A stretch of 6,756 nt of DNA from positions 1-6,756 of the forward strand of contig CANKLD010000075.1 in the NCBI GenBank assembly GCA_947483095.1, in the 5' to 3' direction. Below the pieces are notes generated by a model, which worked only from the letters and a program-made list of their open reading frames with translations, made no database searches and was not told the origin of the DNA. This document shows, in pieces, positions 1-6,756 of the stretch. How positions within the stretch are numbered: position 1 is the stretch's first letter; each line of letters begins with the position of its first letter. Both the position numbers and the translations under genes were made by a program. This stretch comes from Bacteroidota bacterium. Its GTDB lineage: Bacteria > Bacteroidota > Bacteroidia > Flavobacteriales > Flavobacteriaceae.

Positions 1-801
1 ATTGGTGTAAGTTATTCCAAATCCGTCATAAACCCATTGGTTCATCGTTTTCCAAAGTGACATTACTTCCGGATCTCCAGCTTCCCATTTTAAAAGCATG
101 TCTTGCGCTTCCAAAATAATTGGCGCTTGCTTTTTAGCTTCCTCTTCTGATTTTCCTTCGCTCATTAACTGGTTAATTTCTTCTTTATAAGCTTTATCAA
201 AAGCTACATAAAAATTACCAACTAATTTGTCTCCTTTTAATCCTGCGATTTCCGGTGTTTGTCCATTTCCAAATTTCTGCCAAGCCAACATCGACTTACA
301 AATGTGAATTCCACGGTCGTTGATGATTTGCGTTTTATATACTTTTTTACCTGATGCCTTTATTATTTCGGCAACAGCATATCCTAATAAGTTATTTCTA
401 ACGTGTCCTAAATGTAAAGGTTTGTTGGTATTTGGCGAAGAATATTCCACCATCACTGCGGGCTCATTTGCCTTGGGCGACACAAATCCGAATTGCGAAT
501 TGTCTTTTATATCATGGAAGAAATCCAGGTAATATTGATCTGATATTACGATATTTAAAAACCCAGAAACCACGTTAAAATTGGAAACCTCAGCTACATT
601 TTCAACTAAATAAGCGCCAATTTTATTTCCAAGTTCTACCGGATTGCTCTTAATCACTTTTAATAAGGGAAAAATAACCATGGTGATATCTCCTTCAAAT
701 TCTTTCCTAGTTGATTGAAATTCTATTTTGTCAATAGTTACATCAAAAAGCGAATGGATTGCTTTTTCGATAGGTGCCGATAGAATTTGAGATAAAGTCA
801 T
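1..801 (-). CDS. argS: Arginyl-tRNA synthetase, N-terminal part (runs off left edge)
   Basis: Class I aminoacyl-tRNA synthetase that attaches arginine to tRNA-Arg in the cytosol, using ATP. The frame is open from the ATG at 801 to base 1, giving 267 residues; the family is usually 550-600 long, so a little under half is visible. Residues 1 to about 100 fit the N-terminal tRNA-recognition domain of ArgS. The catalytic Rossmann fold then begins with the signature EYSSPNTNKPLHLGH at 119-133. Its HLGH (130-133) is the class I HIGH motif, which binds ATP. NDRG at 161-164 is a further conserved ArgS active-site stretch. The KMSKS loop and anticodon-binding domain lie outside the window. The start is supported by homology-like N-terminal sequence (MTLSQILSAPIEKAI) and by a promoter-like element 22 bases upstream. 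There is no Shine-Dalgarno sequence, as is common in Bacteroidetes. Identification is secure from the motifs. Confidence 0.96.
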   Translation of the reverse strand, partial: MTLSQILSAPIEKAIHSLFDVTIDKIEFQSTRKEFEGDITMVIFPLLKVIKSNPVELGNKIGAYLVENVAEVSNFNVVSGFLNIVISDQYYLDFFHDIKDNSQFGFVSPKANEPAVMVEYSSPNTNKPLHLGHVRNNLLGYAVAEIIKASGKKVYKTQIINDRGIHICKSMLAWQKFGNGQTPEIAGLKGDKLVGNFYVAFDKAYKEEINQLMSEGKSEEEAKKQAPIILEAQDMLLKWEAGDPEVMSLWKTMNQWVYDGFGITYTN

Positions 802-823
802 TTTTGTTCTTATTTTAAGATGT

Positions 824-854
824 CAAAGATAGTTAATCTGTATGAATTTGAAAA
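824..854 (-). promoter_or_regulatory. Predicted argS promoter (Bacteroidetes type)
   Basis: Read on the minus strand, TATCTTTG at 831-824 matches the -7 consensus TAnnTTTG exactly. It is preceded after 19 bases by TTTT at 854-851, a 3-of-4 match to the -33 element TTTG. The box ends 22 bases before the argS ATG. It lies just downstream of the terminator of the permease gene, which suggests argS is transcribed on its own. Confidence 0.6.
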
Positions 855-879
855 TTGAAATTTCTGGTTATTATGAAAC

Positions 880-916
880 AAAAAATCCGCTTTGAAAATT
901 GCAAAACGGATTTTTT
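880..916 (-). terminator. Intrinsic terminator after the amino acid permease gene
   Basis: A perfect 10-bp inverted repeat (AAAAAATCCG at 880-889, CGGATTTTTT at 907-916) can extend into the loop through TTTG (891-894) and CAAA (902-905). Because the arms are A-rich and T-rich, the hairpin carries a T tract on both strands. Both neighbouring genes are on the minus strand, so its evident job is to end the permease transcript, whose stop codon is 20 bases away, before the argS promoter. Confidence 0.8.
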
Positions 917-935
917 ACTTTACTATTAAAATAAA

Positions 936-2897
936 TTATTCCGTGGTATTCAATTTACTGTTTTTTCGGCTGTAGCCAAAGTAAATTACTAAACCAATTA
1001 ACAACCAAATGGTAAAATAAATCCAGTTCCAAACACTTAATTCGGCCATCATGTACAAACACGAAATTAAACCTAACATCGGAATTAGAGATAAATTTTG
1101 TCGGTACGCCCAAACTGCTAAACCTAACAAAGAAAGTAGGAAAATCCACATCGGAATTTTGTGTTTGAATAAGCTAAAACCCGTTTCATATTTTTGAGAA
1201 TCGTTAATTGGTAATGCTTCTACTACCGATTGATATTGATCCTCATTATCAGAATATTGACTCAAAATCACTTCTAAATCCGGGGTTGATGTGGTGGTGT
1301 TATTGGCATCAAATGAAGCTAAATAATTGTAAACTTGTTTTGATTGTTCCGGAGTTAAAGAAGTGACAATGTCTTCTGGAGCATATATTTTCTTTTCATT
1401 GGTAATGAAATCAAGCGTGCTTTTTTGATTGTATTGAACCGAATAAACCAATCCAATTAAGATTAAAACAAGTACAATATATTTCGAATTCACATAGGGA
1501 GTTTTGAATTTTCCACGAGGAATATCCGTTTTGTTTTGCAATACCAATACACCGGCGCAAACTAATACAAAGGCAAATAAAGTTCCGATACTACATAAAT
1601 CGGTTACCATAGTTAGGTTCAAAAACAAAGCGGGAATGGCTACTACAAAACCAGTAACCACAGTGGCATAGGAGGGCGTTTTGAATTTAGGATGCACTCT
1701 TGAGAATTTTTTTGGCAACAATCCATCGCGGCTCATACTCATCCAAATTCTAGGTTGCCCCATTTGGAACACCAATAAAACGCTCGCCATTGCGATAACT
1801 GCTGAAACTCCGATTATGGCCGACATTACTTTTAAATCTAATTTTTCAAATACAAATAATAAAGGATCGCCCACATTCAATTCAGAATAGGAAACCATTC
1901 CGGTGAGCACCAAGGCAATTGCAATGTATAAGACTGTACATATTATAATGGCCCACATCATTCCACGAGGCAAATCGCGTTGCGGATTTTCACATTCTTC
2001 AGCGGTGGTTGAAATGGCATCAAAACCAATGTAGGCAAAGAAAACGGCCGAAACTCCTTTTAGAATTCCGCCTACTCCATTCGGTGCAAAAGGACTCCAA
2101 TTATCTATATCTACATAAAAAACACCAACAGCAATTACCAATAAAATGATGAATAACTTCACTAAAACCATCGCGTTGCTAGCATTACGGGATTCCTTCA
2201 TTCCACGATAAACCAATCCGGTAATGAAGATAATTATCCCTAAAGCAGGTAAATCGGCAACGATGTGAAAACCACCAATTACAGGTGAAGTGGTCCAAGC
2301 GGTATAAGCATTTTGTAATGAAGAACTTAAATTCTCAAAAGATTTTCCGTTTTGCATTAAAGCAGTAGCGTCTTTAAATCCGTTGGAAGCCGTTAAATAA
2401 TCCATTTGAACCCAATCGGCTAAAACCTGTAAATGCCAATCGTATTTATGATTCAAATTGACAATTATATTATTCATCAAACTCGTAAAGTAATCACTCC
2501 AAGAAATGGCAACAGTGATATTCCCGATGGCGTATTCCATAATTAAGGCCCAACCGATAATCCAGGCTATTAATTCTCCAAATGCTACATAGGAATAAGT
2601 GTAAGCACTTCCTGAAACAGGCACCATGGAGGCGAATTCTGCGTAAGCAAAAGCGGCAAAACTACACGCTATGGCGGTGAATAAAAACAAGAAGATGACT
2701 CCGGGTCCACCATCAAAACTTGCTTTTCCAATGGTGCTGAAAATTCCAGCTCCAATAATAGCGGCAATACCAAAGGCGGCTAAATCTCTAGTTTTAAGAT
2801 GTTTTCCTAATGAATTATGACCATCGGCTTCATTTTTAGCGACTTGTTTTAATATGTCTTGAACTGTTTTTTTTCGAAATAGATTGGAGAAATTCAT
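936..2897 (-). CDS. APC-superfamily amino acid permease (CAT/YfnA-like)
   Basis: Inner-membrane secondary transporter predicted to import amino acids. Length is 653 residues, longer than the roughly 460-600 usual for bacterial CAT/YfnA-type permeases. After a polar N-terminus (1-37), TM1 (about 38-58) carries the glycine-rich substrate-site motif GAGIF (49-53). Further segments lie near 66-88, 107-135, 213-229, 242-262, 278-298, 315-335, 356-379, 408-427, 430-453, 472-487, 581-597, 602-619 and 624-641, giving 14 as in the CAT family. The stretch after TM6, ECENPQRDLPRG (301-312), and SRDGLLPKKFSRVHP (389-403) are typical CAT-family cytoplasmic loops. Two long polar loops (about 140-208 and 489-580) fall on the periplasmic side in this topology. 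The substrate cannot be read from sequence. The gene is divergent from katG, ends at a strong terminator, and appears monocistronic. The ATG start is supported by a TAnnTTTG box 36 bases upstream and a normal N-terminus; no Shine-Dalgarno is seen. Confidence 0.92.
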   Translation of the reverse strand: MNFSNLFRKKTVQDILKQVAKNEADGHNSLGKHLKTRDLAAFGIAAIIGAGIFSTIGKASFDGGPGVIFLFLFTAIACSFAAFAYAEFASMVPVSGSAYTYSYVAFGELIAWIIGWALIMEYAIGNITVAISWSDYFTSLMNNIIVNLNHKYDWHLQVLADWVQMDYLTASNGFKDATALMQNGKSFENLSSSLQNAYTAWTTSPVIGGFHIVADLPALGIIIFITGLVYRGMKESRNASNAMVLVKLFIILLVIAVGVFYVDIDNWSPFAPNGVGGILKGVSAVFFAYIGFDAISTTAEECENPQRDLPRGMMWAIIICTVLYIAIALVLTGMVSYSELNVGDPLLFVFEKLDLKVMSAIIGVSAVIAMASVLLVFQMGQPRIWMSMSRDGLLPKKFSRVHPKFKTPSYATVVTGFVVAIPALFLNLTMVTDLCSIGTLFAFVLVCAGVLVLQNKTDIPRGKFKTPYVNSKYIVLVLILIGLVYSVQYNQKSTLDFITNEKKIYAPEDIVTSLTPEQSKQVYNYLASFDANNTTTSTPDLEVILSQYSDNEDQYQSVVEALPINDSQKYETGFSLFKHKIPMWIFLLSLLGLAVWAYRQNLSLIPMLGLISCLYMMAELSVWNWIYFTIWLLIGLVIYFGYSRKNSKLNTTE

Positions 2898-2933
2898 AAG
2901 TTGTATACTATTTAATAAATCTTAAAGTAGAAA

Positions 2934-2941
2934 CAAATATA
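2934..2941 (-). promoter_or_regulatory. Predicted -7 box of the permease promoter
   Basis: On the minus strand TATATTTG (2941-2934) matches the Bacteroidetes -7 consensus TAnnTTTG. It ends 36 bases before the permease ATG. No good TTTG is found at the expected -33 distance (TTAA at a 19-base spacer), so the promoter is probably weak or needs an activator. Confidence 0.55.
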
Positions 2942-2986
2942 GTATAAATTTACCTTTGTTTTAATAATCGAAATAAAATAGAAGCT

Positions 2987-3022
2987 ATAGATTATATCTA
3001 TTAAAAAATAAATTAAAACCAT
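2987..3022 (+). promoter_or_regulatory. Putative OxyR operator upstream of katG
   Basis: Bases 2987-3001 read ATAGATTATATCTAT, which fits every specified position of the published E. coli OxyR half-site consensus ATAGntnnnanCTAT. A second, weaker copy, ATAAATTAAAACCAT at 3008-3022, fits 8 of 10 specified positions. It is separated by 6 bases, where the canonical spacing is 7. OxyR is a LysR-type peroxide sensor that binds such paired sites just upstream of the promoter, and katG is a classical target. The pair ends 32 bases before the katG -7 box, which is a plausible activating position. The AT-rich surroundings make the second half less certain. The site is seen in sequence; OxyR control is inferred. 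Confidence 0.55.
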
Positions 3023-3054
3023 AAAATAACTATACTAAAATCAAATTGTTAAAC

Positions 3055-3062
3055 TAATTTTG
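3055..3062 (+). promoter_or_regulatory. Predicted -7 box of the katG promoter
   Basis: TAATTTTG matches the Bacteroidetes -7 consensus TAnnTTTG and lies 43 bases before the katG ATG. No TTTG or TTG is present 17-21 bases upstream; the sequence there is a run such as TATACTAAAA. This fits a promoter that depends on an activator bound at 2987-3022. Confidence 0.55.
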
Positions 3063-3084
3063 TAATTAATTTTTTAAAAAGTAA

Positions 3085-5289
<2,205 letters not shown>

Positions 5290-5308
5290 TAGCTTAGCTC
5301 CTACTTTC

Positions 5309-5336
5309 AAAACCACGCTAAATGCGTGGTTTTTTT
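5309..5336 (+). terminator. Intrinsic terminator of katG
   Basis: A perfect 10-bp stem (AAAACCACGC at 5309-5318, GCGTGGTTTT at 5324-5333) has a 5-base TAAAT loop and runs into seven T residues (5330-5336). It begins 19 bases after the katG stop codon. The GC-rich inner stem and T tract make this a textbook Rho-independent terminator, so katG is probably not co-transcribed with the next gene. Confidence 0.9.
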
Positions 5337-5367
5337 GTGTAAAATCCGTAAAGAAAGCAAAAAAATT

Positions 5368-5399
5368 TAGCCACGAATTAAACGAATTCTCACAAATTA
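5368..5399 (+). repeat. GCCACGAATT-type intergenic repeat fragment
   Basis: A TAGCCACGAATT block is followed by AAACGAATT and CACAAATT, giving an imperfect repetition of xCGAATT about 11 bases apart (ACGAATT at 5373-5379 and 5382-5388). Blocks starting with GCCAC and built of ACGAATT-like units resemble short dispersed intergenic sequences I associate with Flavobacterium genomes. That resemblance is from memory; dispersal cannot be verified from this window. Confidence 0.4.
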
Positions 5400-5486
5400 T
5401 ATTAAGTTTATTATTGACACAATATCTATTTAATCATTGAAACTTGGTAATCTTTTCAAATTAACGAAATCGTTTAATTGAGATTC

Positions 5487-5529
5487 CCTTGCGAACCTTC
5501 TTAAAACCTTGCGCTCTTTGCGGTTAAAA
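5487..5529 (+). repeat. CCTTGCG direct repeat block
   Basis: CCTTGCG occurs at 5487-5493 and again at 5507-5513, exactly 20 bases apart. The second copy is followed by CTCTTTGCGGTTAAAA. The tail CGCTCTTTGCGGTTAAAA (5512-5529) recurs with one base missing at 5614-5630. The block looks like a degenerate member of a dispersed non-coding repeat family. Its function is unknown. Confidence 0.5.
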
Positions 5530-5551
5530 TAATAGGTCGAAAGGTAAGAGA

Positions 5552-5588
5552 TTTTTTTGCCACAGATATACACAGATTAAACGGATTT
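5552..5588 (+). repeat. GCCACAGAT repeat fragment
   Basis: After a run of seven T residues comes GCCACAGATATACACAGATT, in which CACAGAT occurs at 5561-5567 and 5571-5577 (10-base period), followed by AAACGGATTT. Like the block at 5368 it starts with GCCAC and consists of short near-repeats, which suggests a common repeat family. No coding potential is seen. Confidence 0.45.
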
Positions 5589-5613
5589 CCAAATAACCGA
5601 ATTAACGATTAAA

Positions 5614-5630
5614 CGCTCTTTGGGTTAAAA
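5614..5630 (+). repeat. Second copy of the CGCTCTTTG(C)GGTTAAAA element
   Basis: CGCTCTTTGGGTTAAAA matches 5512-5529 except for one missing C. The copies are 102 bases apart in the same orientation. The TTTG inside this copy is the apparent -33 element of the promoter of the DUF2238 gene. Confidence 0.55.
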
Positions 5631-5647
5631 GAAAAATACTATATTTG
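5619..5647 (+). promoter_or_regulatory. Predicted promoter of the DUF2238 gene
   Basis: TTTG at 5619-5622 and TATATTTG at 5640-5647 match the Bacteroidetes -33 (TTTG) and -7 (TAnnTTTG) elements with a 17-base spacer. The -7 box ends 16 bases before the ATG at 5664, so the untranslated leader would be only about ten bases. This is the best two-element promoter in the window, although the spacer is a little shorter than the common 19. Confidence 0.65.
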
Positions 5648-5663
5648 AATTTTAAAACCCCTT

Positions 5664-6272
5664 ATGAAATTCATTTACGGATTACTATTTGTCTTTTTCT
5701 CCACCTTTATTTGGTCGATAATTGAACCTAAAGAAGGTTTTACTTGTTTTTTGGAAATCTTCCCCGCGTTAATAGGCTTAGTAATTCTATTACTTACATT
5801 CAATAAATTTAGGTTTTCGGATTTCACCTATACAATGATTCTCCTCCATTGCGTTGTTTTATTTGTTGGTGGTCATTATACTTATGCCGAAGTCCCATTG
5901 TTTGATTATATCAAAGAAGTTTTTCACCAAACCAGAAATAATTATGACAAAGTGGGGCATTTTATGCAAGGCTTTGTTCCTGCATTAATTATCAGAGAAT
6001 TGTTTATTCGTAAAATGGTAATTAGCAACAAGAGTTTCTTTAACTTTATTATAGTTTCTATTTGCTTAGCAATAAGTGCAGCTTACGAATGGATTGAATG
6101 GGGAGTTTCTATTTCTACTGGCGATAAAGGCGATGCTTTTTTAGGCACACAAGGTGATATTTGGGACACCCAATCTGACATGCTTTTTGCCACAATTGGA
6201 GCTATTATAGCTTTAGTACTGTTTTCTAAAACCCAATACAGGCAAATGGAAGCGCAGTATTTAATACCATAA
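5664..6272 (+). CDS. DUF2238 (YjdF-like) integral membrane protein
   Basis: A 202-residue inner-membrane protein of the family that includes E. coli YjdF (DUF2238), whose biochemical role is not established. Hydrophobic segments lie near residues 3-20, 33-46, 55-70, 124-140 and 172-188, with a further weakly hydrophobic helix around 100-113. Characteristic polar motifs sit beside or within membrane segments: GGHYTY (69-74), YDKVGHF (94-100), YEWIEW (141-146) and GDIWDTQSDM (164-173). The conserved His, Glu, Asp and Trp residues suggest a functional site, perhaps for binding or catalysis, but no reaction can be assigned. Length is normal for the family. The ATG is fixed by the promoter 16 bases upstream; there is no Shine-Dalgarno sequence. 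It is a single gene, convergent with the glycosyltransferase, and context gives no functional hint. Family assignment is fairly sure; function is unknown. Confidence 0.85.
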   Translation: MKFIYGLLFVFFSTFIWSIIEPKEGFTCFLEIFPALIGLVILLLTFNKFRFSDFTYTMILLHCVVLFVGGHYTYAEVPLFDYIKEVFHQTRNNYDKVGHFMQGFVPALIIRELFIRKMVISNKSFFNFIIVSICLAISAAYEWIEWGVSISTGDKGDAFLGTQGDIWDTQSDMLFATIGAIIALVLFSKTQYRQMEAQYLIP

Positions 6273-6297
6273 AAAGAATAAAATTTTGAATTATTCT
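6271..6297 (-). terminator. Possible weak terminator of the glycosyltransferase transcript
   Basis: A 7-bp inverted repeat (AGAATAA at 6275-6281, TTATTCT at 6291-6297) with a 9-base loop is followed on the minus strand by five T residues (6275-6271). It is 65 bases downstream of the glycosyltransferase stop codon and overlaps the end of the convergent DUF2238 gene. The stem is AT-rich, and on the plus strand there is no T tract, so this is a tentative call. Confidence 0.35.
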
Positions 6298-6316
6298 CAG
6301 ATTGTTAAATCAACTG

Positions 6317-6355
6317 CCTAACAACCCAAAACCTAACACCCAAAACCCAATAACC
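6317..6355. repeat. Heptameric C-tract tandem repeat (CCCAAAA-like)
   Basis: Runs of two or three C begin at 6317, 6325, 6332, 6339, 6346 and 6354. Four consecutive starts (6325, 6332, 6339, 6346) are exactly 7 bases apart: CCCAAAA, CCTAACA, CCCAAAA, CCCAATA. The minus strand therefore reads as G-tracts with T-rich spacers. It lies in the convergent spacer 7 bases beyond the stop codon of the glycosyltransferase, on the 3' side of that gene's transcript. Confidence 0.6.
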
Positions 6356-6361
6356 TACTCT

Positions 6362-6756
6362 TTACATTTTCAATAAACCGTATTTAACTATACAAAACAA
6401 AGCTCTGAAACCATCTTTCCAGCCAATTTTTTTTCCTTCTTCGTAGGTTCTACCGTAATAGGAAATACCCACTTCGTAAATTCTAATTTTACTGATTCTG
6501 CTTATTTTTGCAGTCACTTCGGGTTCAAATCCAAATCTGTTCTCATTCAATTTTATCCCTTGAAGCAATTTTGTATTAAACATTTTATAGCACGTTTCCA
6601 TATCTGATAAATTAAGATTAGTAAACATATTAGAAAGCATTGTTAGAAATTTATTTCCTATGGTATGCCAGAAAAATAAAATTCTGTGCGGTTTGCCACC
6701 CATAAATCTAGAGCCATAAACGACATCTGCAAAACCCTCCAAAATGGGTTTTAACA
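6362..6756 (-). CDS. Family 2 glycosyltransferase, C-terminal part (runs off right edge)
   Basis: The C-terminal 131 residues of a GT2 (GT-A fold) enzyme related to polyprenyl/dolichyl-phosphate mannosyl- or glucosyltransferases, which transfer sugar from a nucleotide donor to a lipid phosphate at the cytoplasmic membrane face. The frame stays open to the window edge. The residues before the first possible start (ending KPIL, then [12 protein letters not shown]) are typical of the family, so this is a truncated gene and not one starting near 6742. Visible motifs are VYGSRF, the DMETCYKMF stretch (acceptor-side motif of DPM1-like enzymes), [11 protein letters not shown] and [18 protein letters not shown]. 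The nucleotide-binding Asp and DxD regions are outside the window. No membrane segment follows the catalytic part, as in short DPM1-like enzymes of about 230-250 residues. Donor sugar and acceptor cannot be determined. Family membership is secure. Confidence 0.9.
   Translation of the reverse strand, partial: LKPILEGFADVVYGSRFMGGKPHRILFFWHTIGNKFLTMLSNMFTNLNLSDMETCYKMFNTKLLQGIKLNENRFGFEPEVTAKISRISKIRIYEVGISYYGRTYEEGKKIGWKDGFRALFCIVKYGLLKM

Larger units (their letters stand above)
5341..5663. other. Non-coding spacer with degenerate repeat fragments
   Basis: This stretch of about 320 bases between the katG terminator and the DUF2238 gene holds no convincing reading frame, tRNA or structured RNA. 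It contains short repeat-like blocks (annotated separately), a small inverted repeat AACGA-AA-TCGTT at 5463-5474, and the promoter of the downstream gene at its right end. Stop codons are frequent in all frames, as expected for AT-rich intergenic DNA. Confidence 0.7.

Noticed and set aside
320..532. 70-codon open frame on the plus strand
   Set aside because: It lies antisense inside argS, whose motifs are unmistakable, and its translation resembles no protein family.
955..1149. 64-codon minus-strand frame at the 3' end of the permease gene
   Set aside because: It is an alternative frame within the permease, whose membrane helices continue through this region in the main frame.
2987..3001. 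PerR/Fur box as an alternative reading of the palindrome
   Set aside because: As a 7-1-7 PerR box (TTATAATnATTATAA) it fits only about half of the positions, whereas it fits the OxyR half-site consensus fully.
6317..6355. CRISPR-like array
   Set aside because: The repeating unit is only 7 bases with no separate spacers, so it is a simple tandem repeat and not a CRISPR.
6362..6742. Complete short glycosyltransferase gene starting at a TTG near 6742
   Set aside because: The frame stays open to the window edge with family-typical residues before that codon, and the visible part lacks the nucleotide-binding half, so it is a gene cut by the window.

Overview
The window looks like chromosomal DNA from a member of the Flavobacteriaceae (Bacteroidetes), most likely Flavobacterium or a close relative. 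The evidence is the low GC content, gene starts without Shine-Dalgarno sequences, several matches to the Bacteroidetes -7 promoter element TAnnTTTG, and protein sequences typical of that group. The assignment rests on these features, not on a database search.

Layout: (1) 1-801, minus strand: the N-terminal 267 residues of arginyl-tRNA synthetase (argS), running off the left edge, with its own promoter. (2) 880-916: a strong 10-bp hairpin terminator between argS and the next gene. (3) 936-2897, minus strand: a 653-residue APC-superfamily amino acid permease with 14 predicted membrane segments and two long loops predicted to be periplasmic. (4) 2898-3105: a 208-bp divergent promoter region. It holds a TAnnTTTG box for each flanking gene and a perfect match to the OxyR half-site consensus. 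(5) 3106-5289, plus strand: an intact bifunctional catalase-peroxidase (katG), followed by a clean intrinsic terminator. (6) 5341-5663: a non-coding stretch of about 320 bp made of degenerate repeat-like fragments and ending in a promoter. (7) 5664-6272, plus strand: a small DUF2238 (YjdF-like) membrane protein. (8) 6273-6361: a short convergent spacer with a heptameric C-tract repeat. (9) 6362-6756, minus strand: the C-terminal part of a family 2 glycosyltransferase, running off the right edge.

The genes appear to be separate transcription units: protein synthesis, amino acid uptake, peroxide defence, an uncharacterised membrane protein and glycan or lipid-linked sugar synthesis. I see no multi-gene novel system, defence island, phage, IS element, CRISPR array or RNA gene. 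The most interesting signals are regulatory or structural. They are the OxyR-type operator in front of katG, the periplasmic insertions in the permease, the mosaic repeats that run into the promoter of the DUF2238 gene, and the 7-nt periodic C/G-tract array downstream of the glycosyltransferase.
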